In this document: positions 17,107-25,689 of the stretch, piece after piece
Layout: every line of letters begins with the position of its first letter
How positions within the stretch are numbered: the first letter of the stretch is position 1
Assembly: GCA_035571835.1 (NCBI GenBank)
Contig: DATNBU010000033.1
Location: 90,866 to 154,865, forward strand
Length of the DNA stretch: 64,000 nt
Direction of reading: 5' to 3'
DNA from: Candidatus Limnocylindrales bacterium
Lineage (GTDB): Bacteria; Desulfobacterota; Binatia; UBA1149; CAITLU01
Made by a program: the position numbers and the translations under genes
Notes under the pieces: generated by a model
Database searches by the model: none
What the model was told of the DNA's origin: nothing
Seen by the model: only the letters and a program-made list of their open reading frames with translations

Positions 17107-17120
17107 CGCGCCGTTCCTGC

Positions 17121-17981
17121 CTACGCTTCCTTTGCGAGCACGACGGCGCGCGGCGCCGAGAACGAATGCTTCTCGGTCGGGAACGCACCGGCGCGAACTT
17201 CACGGACGTATTCGGCGAAAGCCTCGGTCGCCTGCGTACCGAGCTCGGCGAAGCGCTTGACGAACTTCGGTGCGATGCGGTCTTCGAGGCCGAGCAGGTC
17301 GTGCATCACGAGAACCTGGCCGTCGCAGCCCGCGCCGGCGCCGATCCCGATGGTCGGAATCGAAACGGCCGCCGTGATTTCTGCAGCAAGGTCCGACGGA
17401 ACCCCTTCGACGACGATCGCGAAAGCTCCCGCGTCTTCGAGCGCCTGCGCATCTTCGAGAAGGCGGCCGCTTTCGCCGGCGCCGTGTCCGCTGCGCCGGC
17501 CCTGGACCTTGTGTCCGCCCATGCGATGCACCGATTGCGGCGTAAGACCGACGTGTCCCATGACGGGAATGTCGACCTCGGCAAGCCGGCGAACCGCGTC
17601 GGCCACGTGCACGCCGCCTTCGAGCTTTACGGCTTCGGCGCCGCCTTCCTTGATGAGCCGTCCGGCGTTGGCGACCGCGTCGGCCACCGAGACCTGGTAC
17701 GAAAGGAACGGCATGTCGACGACGACGAGCGCCCGGCGGCGGCCGCGCGCGACCATGCGCGAGTGATAGACCATCTCGTCCATCGACACGCCGAGCGTGT
17801 TCTCGCCGCCCTGCATGACCATCGCGAGCGAGTCACCGACCAGCAGCAGGTCGGCGCCCGCGCGATCGGCCAGCCGCGCGAACGTGAAGTCGTAGGCGGT
17901 CACCATCGCGAGCTTGCGCTCGCCCTTGGCGGCCAGGATGGAAGGGACGGTTACCTTGGAGTCTTCGAAGCTCGTAGCCAC
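17121..17981 (-). CDS. panB: 3-methyl-2-oxobutanoate hydroxymethyltransferase
   Basis: 286 residues from GTG 17981, preceded by AGGAGG at ideal distance. [41 protein letters not shown] and [19 protein letters not shown] are family signatures. It adds a hydroxymethyl group to 2-oxoisovalerate to make ketopantoate, the first committed step to pantothenate. First gene of panBCD; panC follows after 14 bases. Confidence 0.96.
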   Translation of the reverse strand: MATSFEDSKVTVPSILAAKGERKLAMVTAYDFTFARLADRAGADLLLVGDSLAMVMQGGENTLGVSMDEMVYHSRMVARGRRRALVVVDMPFLSYQVSVADAVANAGRLIKEGGAEAVKLEGGVHVADAVRRLAEVDIPVMGHVGLTPQSVHRMGGHKVQGRRSGHGAGESGRLLEDAQALEDAGAFAIVVEGVPSDLAAEITAAVSIPTIGIGAGAGCDGQVLVMHDLLGLEDRIAPKFVKRFAELGTQATEAFAEYVREVRAGAFPTEKHSFSAPRAVVLAKEA

Positions 17982-18171
17982 GGTGCGACCTCCTGTTCTT
18001 CACGAGAAGGAGTGTCGGTAGCTGCGGCTTCAGGGCGGACTGGCGCTCGGGCGCCATGCCTTGCGTGCCGTTTCACCTTCGACCTCCGTCTCGGTCCTGA
18101 GCTTGCCCTGGCCTTCAGTGACGAAGATCAGCGGCTCGCCTGCAAGTCGCCCCGGCTATTGCCGGTGGCGA

Positions 18172-18816
18172 TCAAACGGATCCAAGCGGTACGTAAACCT
18201 GGGTTCCCTGCCCCATCGATCCGATCTCCCGAACCAGGTCGACCAGATGGCCGCCATTCTCGACAAAGTCGATGTCCGAGCAACTGACGATGAGAAGCGG
18301 GGTCTCCCTGTAGCCGTGGAAGAACCTCCTGTAGGCTTCCGCGACTTTCTCTATGTAAGCCCGGCCGATCTTGCGTTCGTACGGCCGGTCACGCTTCTTA
18401 AGCCTTCTCAGCAGAACCTCAACCTCCGCGTCGAGGAAGACGACGAGGTCCGGCCGGCGGATCCGGGCATCCAGCAGCCCGTAAATCCTCTCGTACAGAG
18501 ACAGCTCGTCTGACGCCAGCGTCAGACCCGCGAAGATCCGGTCCTTCGCGAACAGGTAATCCGTGACCACCGAGTGCTCGAACAGGTCCATCTGGACCAG
18601 CTCTTCCTGCTGGCGGTAACGCTCGACCAGGAACGAGAGCTGGGCGGTCAGCGCGTAGCGCTCGGGCTCCTCGTAAAACCGCGGGAGAAACGGGTTCTCC
18701 TCGACCGGCTCGCCGACGAGCCTTGCGCCGTAATGCTTCGCGAGGGCCCTCGCCAGCGAGGACTTTCCGACGCCGATCGCGCCCTCGACGGCAATGTAAC
18801 GGGCTTCCTGCGGCAC
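18172..18816 (-). CDS. Deoxynucleoside kinase family protein
   Basis: 214 residues. P-loop GAIGVGKSS at about residues 12-20, a DLFEHSVVTDYLFAKDRIFA segment like the deoxynucleoside-binding region, and a lid motif KKRDRPYERKI. Members phosphorylate deoxynucleosides in the salvage pathway. It precedes panB on the same strand with a 190-base gap in which nothing else is recognised. The start is a GTG with AGAGG immediately before it. Confidence 0.87.
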   Translation of the reverse strand: MPQEARYIAVEGAIGVGKSSLARALAKHYGARLVGEPVEENPFLPRFYEEPERYALTAQLSFLVERYRQQEELVQMDLFEHSVVTDYLFAKDRIFAGLTLASDELSLYERIYGLLDARIRRPDLVVFLDAEVEVLLRRLKKRDRPYERKIGRAYIEKVAEAYRRFFHGYRETPLLIVSCSDIDFVENGGHLVDLVREIGSMGQGTQVYVPLGSV

Positions 18817-18960
18817 CCTCTCGTTTCCAGTCGCGCCCGGGTATCACGCAGAAAAGAGCGAGTCTAGGCAATATCGGCTTCGCACAAGTCGCTGTGCTAT
18901 TCTCGGCCGGTTGCTGCATCGGGCAGCTCGCAGATGTCGCGTCAGGGAGCCGGATGCTGG

Positions 18961-19036
18961 CGTGCGGCCGGCAGACGCGGCGTGCGGCCGGCAGACGCGG
19001 CGTGCAGCCGGCAAAAGCGGCCTGCGGCCAGCAATA
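18961..19036. repeat. Tandem 20-bp repeat upstream of nagZ
   Basis: Unit CGTGCGGCCGGCAGACGCGG occurs twice exactly (18961-18980, 18981-19000), a third time with three differences (19001-19020), and as a decayed fourth copy (19021-19036), ending just before the nagZ ribosome site. It could be a binding-site array or simple slippage product. Confidence 0.8.
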
Positions 19037-19045
19037 GGTGGAGAC

Positions 19046-20143
19046 GTGGAAGAGGGTGCTGTGGGAACTGACGAAGAAGGCGCGGGGCGACTGCTGATCA
19101 TCGGCCTGACCGGCCCGGAGCTCGACCCGGAGGCCGAGGCTCTTCTCCATCACGTCGATCCGCTCGGCGTCGTGCTGTTCCGGCGCAACATCCAGTCGGT
19201 CGGCCAGCTGAAAGACCTGACCCGCCGCCTCGCGGAATTCCGCCCGGACATGCTGATCGCGATCGATCACGAGGGTGGTCGCGTCCACCGGATGCCGCCA
19301 GACTTCACGCACTTTCCGCCGTCGCTCGTCATGGCCCGCAACGGCGACCCGGGCCTGATGCGCGAGGTTGCCCATGCGCACGCGGCCGAGCTTCGCGATG
19401 CGGGCTTCAACCTGACGTTCTCGCCCGTGCTCGACGTGCACACCAACCCGGCCAACCCGATCATCGGCGACCGCGCGTTCGGCACCACGCCCGAAGAAGT
19501 CGTCCACAATGCGCTTCCGTATATGCAGGGGCTCGCCGAGGGCGGCATTCTCGCGTGCGGCAAGCACTTTCCCGGCCATGGCGACACGTCGGTGGACTCG
19601 CACCTGGAGCTTCCGGTGCTGCCGGCGGCGACTCATCCGCTCGAGCGCCTGCGCACGCTCGAGCTGCGGCCGTTCGCGCGTGCGATCGCGCAAGGCGTGC
19701 CGATGATCATGACCGCGCACGTGATCTGCGATGCGCTCGACCCGAAAGCTCCGGCAACGCTCAGCCGCCGCGTGATCGAAGATCTGCTGCGCACCGAGCT
19801 CGGTTACGACGGCTACGTGGTTTCCGACGATCTGGAAATGAAGGCGATCGTCGATCACTACAGCGTCGGCCGCGCGGCGGTGATGTCGATCGTCGCCGGC
19901 TGCGACGGCTGCCTTGTCTGCGCGACTCCGTCGCGAATCTACGAAGCGCACGAAGCACTGACGAACGCGCTCGAAAGCGGCGAGATCACGATCGCGTCGG
20001 CGGCAAACGCCGCACGCCGGCGAGAGAAGCTGCTCGCGAAGAGCCGCCGGCTCGCGCGCATCCCGATCACCGCCGGCGCAATCGGCGCCGCCGCACATAC
20101 CGCGCTTTCGTCGCGCCTTCGCGGAGAGGCCGTCGTTGCCTGA
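19046..20143 (+). CDS. nagZ: Beta-N-acetylhexosaminidase, NagZ family
   Basis: 365 residues from GTG 19046, which has AGGTGGAG before it; a second GTG is at 19061. GH3 signatures: DHEGGRVHR, FSPVLDVH, CGKHFPGHGDTSVDSH with the catalytic His loop, and SDDLEMKA with the nucleophile Asp. NagZ removes GlcNAc from anhydro-muropeptides in the cytoplasm during cell-wall recycling. The 20-bp tandem repeat sits in its 5' region. Confidence 0.92.
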   Translation: MEEGAVGTDEEGAGRLLIIGLTGPELDPEAEALLHHVDPLGVVLFRRNIQSVGQLKDLTRRLAEFRPDMLIAIDHEGGRVHRMPPDFTHFPPSLVMARNGDPGLMREVAHAHAAELRDAGFNLTFSPVLDVHTNPANPIIGDRAFGTTPEEVVHNALPYMQGLAEGGILACGKHFPGHGDTSVDSHLELPVLPAATHPLERLRTLELRPFARAIAQGVPMIMTAHVICDALDPKAPATLSRRVIEDLLRTELGYDGYVVSDDLEMKAIVDHYSVGRAAVMSIVAGCDGCLVCATPSRIYEAHEALTNALESGEITIASAANAARRREKLLAKSRRLARIPITAGAIGAAAHTALSSRLRGEAVVA

Positions 20144-20150
20144 AATGCAG

Positions 20151-20191
20151 AAAACGGGGACGGACACCGATTTCCCGTCTGTCTCGATTTT
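20151..20191. repeat. Degenerate GGGGACAG family I element
   Basis: AAAACGGGGACGGACACCGATTT followed directly by a partial, diverged reverse arm (CCGTCTGTCTCGATTTT). It lies immediately after the nagZ stop and shares the core of the palindromes at 15694 and 34405. Confidence 0.6.
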
Positions 20192-20273
20192 CGCGCCGGC
20201 TCGCGCGGTGCGAACGTTCGATCGTCCGGCGGGAAAGCCGGCTTGTGCTTTCGGAAATCGCTGCCTGTCACGG

Positions 20274-20822
20274 ATGTTGATCGCCGCAACGGTATTCGCC
20301 TGCGCATTCGTTCCAGCGCTCGCCGCCGCACAGACCGGCGCCGGCGCGGAGCGTTACGAAGTTACGATCACGCCGCCGAAGCGGCCGGGCAGCGAGCCCG
20401 CAGCTGCCGCTCCGGTGGAACCTGCAAACGACGGTGCCGGCGCGCCGACGGCTGCCGCTCCTGCCGCAGCCGGCGAAGCGGCGAAGCAAGGCACCGCGAC
20501 GGCGGCCACCGCGAATGCGAGTGCGGCCGTTGCGCCCGTCGCGCCAGAAGTGCCGGCACTTCCCGTTGGGCCGCTTCGCACGCTTCAGGTCGGAGCGTTT
20601 CGCCAGCAGAAGAGCGCGGTCTCACTTCACGACACGCTCGTCGAGGCGTTCCAGGATGTCGTGGTCGTCGAAGCCCAGTCGGGCGGCGAACCGATCTATC
20701 GCGTCAACGTCGGCCGCCTGCCGCGAGGGCCGGCGCTCGACGATCTCAAGCGGCGCCTGGTTGCAGCGGGCTATCCGACGTTCGAGGTGCTGGCGCCGGT
20801 CGGCGAATCGGCGCCGCACTGA
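20274..20822 (+). CDS. Exported SPOR-domain protein
   Basis: 182 residues from ATG 20274, chosen because it opens a signal peptide (MLIAATVFACAFVPALAAAQ); an upstream ATG would read through the repeat element. Residues 30-100 are Ala/Pro/Glu-rich and probably disordered. Residues about 105-180 (RTLQVGAFRQQKSAVSLHD to LKRRLVAAGYPTFEV) are a SPOR domain, which binds denuded peptidoglycan at division septa. A periplasmic cell-wall role is likely. It is convergent with mtnA. Confidence 0.82.
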   Translation: MLIAATVFACAFVPALAAAQTGAGAERYEVTITPPKRPGSEPAAAAPVEPANDGAGAPTAAAPAAAGEAAKQGTATAATANASAAVAPVAPEVPALPVGPLRTLQVGAFRQQKSAVSLHDTLVEAFQDVVVVEAQSGGEPIYRVNVGRLPRGPALDDLKRRLVAAGYPTFEVLAPVGESAPH

Positions 20823-20841
20823 TTCGGGTACGCGGGTCGCA

Positions 20842-22059
20842 TCAGCGGCGGGCGGACTTCCCGGACGCAGTCTTCTCTGTTTTCTTCGCGACGGCTTTGT
20901 TTGCGGCTGCTTTGTTCGCGGCGGCTTTGCTGGCCACTGGTCTCTTCGCTGTTCTCAGCGCGCGTGCTTTTTTCGGTAGCGCTTTTCCTGCGGCGCTGGC
21001 CATTCCCCGCGCCTCGGCGACTGCTCGCGCAAGCCCTCGCTTGTAATCCCCCTCGACGACGCCGCTTTCCGTAAAGATCGCCGTAACCAGCTCGGCCGGC
21101 GTCACGTCGAACGCCGGATGAAACACCGACACACCGCGCGCAGCGATCCGTTTGCCGCCGATGTGCGTCACTTCGCGCTCGCTGCGTTCCTCGATCGGAA
21201 TGTCGGCGCCGGTCGCGCAGCCGAGATCGATCGAGGACGTCGGAGCGGCCACGTAGAACGGAATCCCGTGGCGCTTCGCCAGCACGGCGATCGTATAGGT
21301 GCCGATCTTGTTCGCGACGTCGCCGTTGGCGGCGGTGCGATCGGTTCCGACCACGATGGCACCGATGCGGCCGCTCGCGAGCAGCGCGCCGACCATGCCG
21401 TCGGTCACCAGCGTTACAGGAATTCCGAGCTTGACGAGCTCCCACGAGGTAAGGCGTGCGCCCTGCAGAAAAGGCCTGGTTTCGGTGGCGTAGACGCCGA
21501 ATCGCCGGCCTTTCTCCCACGACGCGCGAATGACGCCGAGGGCAGTGCCGTATCCGGCGGTCGCGAGCGCGCCCGCGTTGCAATGCGTGAGCACGTCGCC
21601 TTTGAGCAGCGGCGCGCCCGCTGCGCCCATTGCGCGATTGGCCGCGACATCCGCGGCAAACATGTCTTCCGCTGTCGTGCGCAGCGTGCGCGCTGCCGCG
21701 GCCGGCGATGGTTCTTCTCCGCCGGAGGACGCCGCGACGAGCGCCTGACGCTGGCGTTCGATCGCCCACGCGAGATTGACCGCCGTCGGTCGCGCTTCTT
21801 TGAGAATCCGCGCGGCCTTCTCGAAATCCTCGAGCACCCGCCCTGCGCGGAAGCGGCGCGCTTCGAGGGCAAGTCCGAACGCTGCGGTCACTCCGATCGC
21901 CGGAGCGCCGCGAACGACCATGTCGCGAATCGCACGCGCGGTGTCGGCAGCGCCGCGAAGCCCGATCCAGGTTTCCTTGTGCGGAAGTTTCCGTTGATCG
22001 AGCAGGCGCAGGCGCCCGGCTTTCCAGCTGATCGGCTCGACTCCGCGAGGCTTTCTCAT
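20842..22059 (-). CDS. mtnA: S-methyl-5-thioribose-1-phosphate isomerase
   Basis: 405 residues from ATG 22059. DMVVRGAPAIGVTAAFGLAL, LTHCNAGALATAGYGTALG (catalytic Cys), GTDRTAANGDVANKIGTY (catalytic Asp) and FHPAFDVTP are typical of MtnA. It isomerises methylthioribose-1-phosphate to the ribulose form in methionine salvage, in the cytoplasm. The C-terminus carries about 50 extra residues rich in Lys and Ala, unusual for the family. The N-terminal codons lie in a 27-bp direct duplication, so the exact start is uncertain. No other salvage genes are nearby. Confidence 0.92.
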   Translation of the reverse strand: MRKPRGVEPISWKAGRLRLLDQRKLPHKETWIGLRGAADTARAIRDMVVRGAPAIGVTAAFGLALEARRFRAGRVLEDFEKAARILKEARPTAVNLAWAIERQRQALVAASSGGEEPSPAAAARTLRTTAEDMFAADVAANRAMGAAGAPLLKGDVLTHCNAGALATAGYGTALGVIRASWEKGRRFGVYATETRPFLQGARLTSWELVKLGIPVTLVTDGMVGALLASGRIGAIVVGTDRTAANGDVANKIGTYTIAVLAKRHGIPFYVAAPTSSIDLGCATGADIPIEERSEREVTHIGGKRIAARGVSVFHPAFDVTPAELVTAIFTESGVVEGDYKRGLARAVAEARGMASAAGKALPKKARALRTAKRPVASKAAANKAAANKAVAKKTEKTASGKSARR

Positions 22060-22080
22060 CGGCTCGACTCCGCGAGACTT
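22031..22080. repeat. Direct duplication at the mtnA start
   Basis: ATCGGCTCGACTCCGCGAG occurs at 22031-22049 and again at 22058-22076, period 27 bp. On the minus strand it gives a repeated RGVEP peptide around the start codon and duplicates the possible initiation region. Confidence 0.7.
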
Positions 22081-23092
22081 AGCCACCAAAGCATTCCTCC
22101 AGGGTTTTCTGCGGCTGGAATCCGAGCAGCGCGGTTGCGCGTCGCCCGTCGGCCAGCGTTCTCCAGCGAAGATGGGCGCCGTCGGTGGCCGACGGCGCAA
22201 TGCGGTCGGCGATCGGGCCCGGCACCGCCGGCGCCACGATCCCGGCCATCGCGAACAGGCGCGAGAGCGGAATCACCGAGCGTCCGACGATGTTCAGCAC
22301 CTCGCCGCAGCGCTGGTCGATCGCGAGCGCGACGGCGCGCACAAGGTCCTCGTAGTGCACGACCTGGCACGGCGGATCATAGCCGAGCACGCGGATCGGA
22401 AGCCGCGCGCGCAGCATGGCGGCAAGCGGACTGTCCATCGCACCGGCCAGCGGGGCGCGGGCCGAAGCGCCTGCGCGCTGCGCGCCGCCGAATACGCTCG
22501 CGGTGCGAAGCACTCCGACGCCAGCCTCGGCTCCGACTGCCCATGCCACGATCCTGCGCTCGCAATTGCGGAGCTCCTGCGCCCAGCGTGCGCAGGCCGA
22601 CGCGAATACGGTCTCGCGCGGCAGCGCGCTCTGCTCGTCGAAGACCAGCGGCGAAGCTGGCGCGACGCCGTAGACGGCGGTCGACGAAAGAAGCAGGACA
22701 TGCGGCGGCTGGCCGCCAAGCTCGACGAGCCGGGTCAGTGCAGACGTGACGGAAGTCGTGATCGCGATGTCCGAAACCCACGGCTCCGCCGGCGTGACCG
22801 GCGACTCCGACAGACAGGTCAGTGCAAGCACGGCGGGACGCAGCTCGAGCAGAAGATCGCAGAGCTCGCGTGCGCACGCCGGCGACGACGGATCGAGACA
22901 TGGAACCGCGGCCGGCAGGCCTTGATTTTTCACAGGAAAAAAATCTGTACCTGTCCCCTTTTTGATTTCGACGACGACGATGCGGCGGTCGGCGGCTTCG
23001 GCGACGAGCGTGCGGACGACGTCGTGTGCGAGCGCGCCGCTGCCGAGGATCACGATCGTTTCGCGCGCGGCCACGGCGCGGCATAGCGCCAC
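22079..23092 (-). CDS. NAD-dependent epimerase/dehydratase-like protein
   Basis: 337 residues. It begins with a Rossmann motif (IVILGSGALAHDVV), then LLLSSTAVYG, and later CQVVHYEDLVRAVALAID and LNIVGRSVIPLSRLF, all typical of extended short-chain dehydrogenase-like nucleotide-sugar epimerases. The usual YxxxK catalytic pair is not obvious (SACARWAQEL lies in its place), so it may bind NAD without classic catalysis. Residues 43-57 (KKGTGTDFFPVKNQG) are encoded by a GGGGACAG repeat arm. Its stop lies 19 bases upstream of the mtnA start. Confidence 0.72.
   Translation of the reverse strand: MALCRAVAARETIVILGSGALAHDVVRTLVAEAADRRIVVVEIKKGTGTDFFPVKNQGLPAAVPCLDPSSPACARELCDLLLELRPAVLALTCLSESPVTPAEPWVSDIAITTSVTSALTRLVELGGQPPHVLLLSSTAVYGVAPASPLVFDEQSALPRETVFASACARWAQELRNCERRIVAWAVGAEAGVGVLRTASVFGGAQRAGASARAPLAGAMDSPLAAMLRARLPIRVLGYDPPCQVVHYEDLVRAVALAIDQRCGEVLNIVGRSVIPLSRLFAMAGIVAPAVPGPIADRIAPSATDGAHLRWRTLADGRRATALLGFQPQKTLEECFGG
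22937..22963. repeat. GGGGACAG family II arm inside a coding sequence
   Basis: On the minus strand GGGGACAGGTACAGATTT flanked by A and T runs. It matches the arms at 35227 and 35302 but lies in frame within the epimerase-like gene, just after the first strand-helix-strand of its Rossmann fold. Confidence 0.7.
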
Positions 23093-23136
23093 ACGTATTT
23101 TGACAAGTCGAGCACCGCCCCCTAGCTTCCCGCGCG

Positions 23137-23577
23137 GTGGAATCGCAGACGCACACCGAGGTCGTTCGCGCGCCGATCGAGCTTTGTTTCGCGACGCTCG
23201 TCGACTTTGCCGAGTATCCGAGCTGGTTCCGCGTGATCCGCAAGGCCACGATCGAAAATGCCGACGATGCCGCCGGCCGCTGGACCGTCCGCTTCGAGCT
23301 CGACGCGATCCTGAAGACGATCACGTACACCCTCGATTACGACAGCGAGCGCCCAAGCCGCCTGACGTGGAAAATGAAGGAAGGCGACCTCAAGGCGATC
23401 GACGGCGAGTACCAGCTTGTCGAGCTCGAGCCCGGCCTGACCGAGGCAACCTGCACGCAGTCGATCGACGTCGGACTGTGGGTGCCCGGCCTGGTCCGGC
23501 GCGCCTTCGAGCAGACGGCGATCGTCGACTCGGTGCGGGAATTCAAGCAGGCCGCGGAGGCGCGCGCGGGCGTGTGA
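23137..23577 (+). CDS. SRPBCC (START-like) family protein
   Basis: 146 residues from GTG 23137. VVRAPIELCFATLVDFAEYP at the start and a helix near the end (VPGLVRRAFEQTAIVDSVREF) match the SRPBCC hydrophobic-ligand fold of the polyketide-cyclase/COQ10 group. Such proteins bind lipids, quinones or aromatic compounds; the ligand is not deducible. It stands alone, followed by a strong hairpin terminator. A short cytoplasmic protein with no signal peptide. Confidence 0.82.
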   Translation: MESQTHTEVVRAPIELCFATLVDFAEYPSWFRVIRKATIENADDAAGRWTVRFELDAILKTITYTLDYDSERPSRLTWKMKEGDLKAIDGEYQLVELEPGLTEATCTQSIDVGLWVPGLVRRAFEQTAIVDSVREFKQAAEARAGV

Positions 23578-23691
23578 TACCGCGCCATCATGGGTCGTCG
23601 GCAACGACTCGTGCCGAGGCTCGGAGTGCCGGAAGTTGTGAGCCTGCGCACTGACTGCGCGTCAAACCTGCAGCAACGAACGCAACGAAAA

Positions 23692-23724
23692 ACGCCGGCT
23701 CCTTTCTGGAGCCGGCGTCTTTTC
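23692..23724. terminator. Bidirectional intrinsic terminator
   Basis: Perfect 11-bp stem ACGCCGGCTCC / GGAGCCGGCGT with a 5-base loop, an A-run on the left and CTTTTC on the right, so it can serve both the SRPBCC gene and the minus-strand tRNA-Ala. Confidence 0.85.
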
Positions 23725-23773
23725 ATGAACGCGCGTAACCGCGTCGGTCATGCGCTTTGCCGCTTGTCAGAGT

Positions 23774-23849
23774 TGGTGGAGACGAACGGGATCGAACCGT
23801 CGACCTCCTGAATGCCATTCAGGCGCTCTCCCAGCTGAGCTACGTCCCC
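23774..23849 (-). tRNA. tRNA-Ala (anticodon GGC)
   Basis: 76 bases with encoded CCA. Acceptor GGGGACG pairs with CGTCTCC, D arm GCTCAGCTGGGAGAGC, anticodon stem CCTGA/TCAGG around loop ATGGCAT, so the anticodon is GGC (reads GCC/GCU alanine codons), T arm GTTCGATCC. Confidence 0.95.
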
Positions 23850-24043
23850 TCGAGCGCGGCGGCGGGACATTAGCCGGGTCGCGGTGACGGGACAACCACG
23901 CTCCGACGCTTCGCGCTAAACGCTCTGCCCCACATCCGGGCGTGGACTGGCGCGCAGTTCGGCCATAAAGTCAGCCGCCCCATCGCGGATGCAGCGCCCG
24001 TTGCTGCCTGCTGCGATGACGAGCTGCTTTCAAGGAGTACCCG

Positions 24044-24661
24044 GTGCCGACTCTCGCTCTCGTCCGTCATGGTCAATCGCAATGGAACCTCGAGAACCGG
24101 TTCACCGGGTGGGTCGACGTTCCACTGACCGAGCTCGGCCGCACCGAAGCGGCCCGCGCCGGCGAGCTGCTGAAAGAAACCGGCATCCATTTCGATTGCG
24201 CGTTCACGTCCGATCTTGCGCGCGCGCAGGAAACGCTTCGCATCGTGCTCGACAGGCTTGGCACGAACGGAATTCCGATCGAGCGCGACAAGGCGCTCAA
24301 CGAGCGCCACTACGGCTCCCTGCAGGGACTCAACAAGGCGGAAACCGCCGAGAAGTACGGCAAGGAGCAGGTCCACATCTGGCGGCGAAGCTACGACATC
24401 GCTCCGCCGGAAGGCGAAAGCCTCAAAGACACTGCCGCGCGCACGCTCCCGTATTTCGAAAAACGGATCCTTGCCGAGATCGCCGCCGGCAGGAACGTGC
24501 TCGTCGCCGCCCACGGCAACAGCCTGCGCTCGATCGTGATGGAGCTCGACAAGCTCACGCGCGACCAGGTGCTCGAGCTCAACATCGGAACCGGCGTGCC
24601 GCTCGTCTACGACATCGACCGCGGCGGTAAAGTCCTGTCGAAGAGAATCCTCGAGCCATGA
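24044..24661 (+). CDS. gpmA: 2,3-bisphosphoglycerate-dependent phosphoglycerate mutase
   Basis: 205 residues from GTG 24044 with AAGGAG seven bases before it. LALVRHGQSQWNLENRFTGW carries the phospho-acceptor His; NERHYGSLQGLNKAE, PPEGESL and VAAHGNSLRSI are classic for GpmA. It interconverts 3- and 2-phosphoglycerate in glycolysis. It is somewhat shorter than the roughly 230-residue average. Its stop overlaps the next start as ATGA, so the two are translationally coupled. Confidence 0.95.
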   Translation: MPTLALVRHGQSQWNLENRFTGWVDVPLTELGRTEAARAGELLKETGIHFDCAFTSDLARAQETLRIVLDRLGTNGIPIERDKALNERHYGSLQGLNKAETAEKYGKEQVHIWRRSYDIAPPEGESLKDTAARTLPYFEKRILAEIAAGRNVLVAAHGNSLRSIVMELDKLTRDQVLELNIGTGVPLVYDIDRGGKVLSKRILEP

Positions 24662-25677
24662 CGAAGCAGCACGCCATCGGCAAGATGGCCGCCGGAACGG
24701 CGGTCGGAGCATTCTGCCTGTGGCTTGCGCTGCACAAGGTCGACATGTCCGAGGTCGGGGCTGCGCTCGAGAGCTTCGATTCGCGCTGGCTCATCGCGGC
24801 GTTCGCCGTCAGCCTCGCGCTCCAGGTCCTGCGCGCGTGGCGCTGGCAGATCGAGCTGACGCCGCTCGCCGTCATTCCGTTCCCGCTGATGTGGTCGATC
24901 ACGTCGGTCGCCTACATGATGATCAACGTGCTGCCGTTCCGCCTCGGCGAGCCCGTGCGCCCGCTGCTGCTTTCGTGGAAGACCGGCCTTCCGGTTCCGG
25001 CGATCGTCGGCAACTGGGTGTTCGAGAAGATGATGGACACGGCCGTCCTTCTGATCCTGCTGCACGCCACGCTGATGATGGCCGACCTGCCGCCGTGGGC
25101 GCATCACGCTTCGATGGGAAGCTTTTTCATGTTCGCGGGCATGCTCGCGCTCGTCGTCGGCTTCTGGCTGCACGGTGAGAAGTTCTTCGATCGCGCAATC
25201 GCGCCGGTGCTGTCCGAGCACTCGTGCGGGAAGGTGCGCAAGGTGCTGATCGCCGCGCGCGCGGGTCTGCAGATCCTTCCCGAGCGCCGGCTCGTCGCCA
25301 AAGTCTTCGTGGTCTCGATGGCGCTGTGGCTGCTTCCGATTCTTTCGAGCTGGCTTCTCATCCGCGGCTTCGGCTTCGACGTGCCGGTCGCCGCCGCGTT
25401 CGTCATCTTCGTCTGCGTCGGCCTCGGCACCGCCGTGCCGAATCCGCCGGGAATGATCGGCGTGTTCCAGATCGCGTCGGTCGCCGCGCTCGGCCTCTAC
25501 GGCATCGATCAGCCGAAGGCCGTCGCGTACGGTCTCGTGCTGAACGCGGTGCAGCTGCTTTCGCTCGTCGCTCAGGGTGCGATCGCGATGCCGTGGGTCG
25601 GCGTCGGCCTCGGCACGATGACGCGCGCAGCAGTCGAAACCCGCGGCACCGATCCGTGCCATGCGACCACGAGATAG
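24658..25677 (+). CDS. Lysylphosphatidylglycerol synthase/flippase-like membrane protein
   Basis: 339 residues with about seven to eight hydrophobic helices. LQVLRAWRWQIEL, NVLPFRLGEPVRPLLL and NPPGMIGVFQIASVAALGLYG match the LPG_synthase_TM (UPF0104/AglD-like) family of inner-membrane proteins, several of which act as lipid flippases. No soluble aminoacyl-transfer domain is attached, so lysinylation is not expected. Coupled by ATGA to gpmA and 12 bases before rarA. Confidence 0.8.
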   Translation: MTKQHAIGKMAAGTAVGAFCLWLALHKVDMSEVGAALESFDSRWLIAAFAVSLALQVLRAWRWQIELTPLAVIPFPLMWSITSVAYMMINVLPFRLGEPVRPLLLSWKTGLPVPAIVGNWVFEKMMDTAVLLILLHATLMMADLPPWAHHASMGSFFMFAGMLALVVGFWLHGEKFFDRAIAPVLSEHSCGKVRKVLIAARAGLQILPERRLVAKVFVVSMALWLLPILSSWLLIRGFGFDVPVAAAFVIFVCVGLGTAVPNPPGMIGVFQIASVAALGLYGIDQPKAVAYGLVLNAVQLLSLVAQGAIAMPWVGVGLGTMTRAAVETRGTDPCHATTR

Positions 25678-25689
25678 GCGGCCTGTCCG

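Noticed and set aside
18419..20167. 582-residue minus-strand frame covering nagZ
   Set aside because: Antisense to nagZ, whose GH3 motifs are complete; such long shadows are normal at this GC content.
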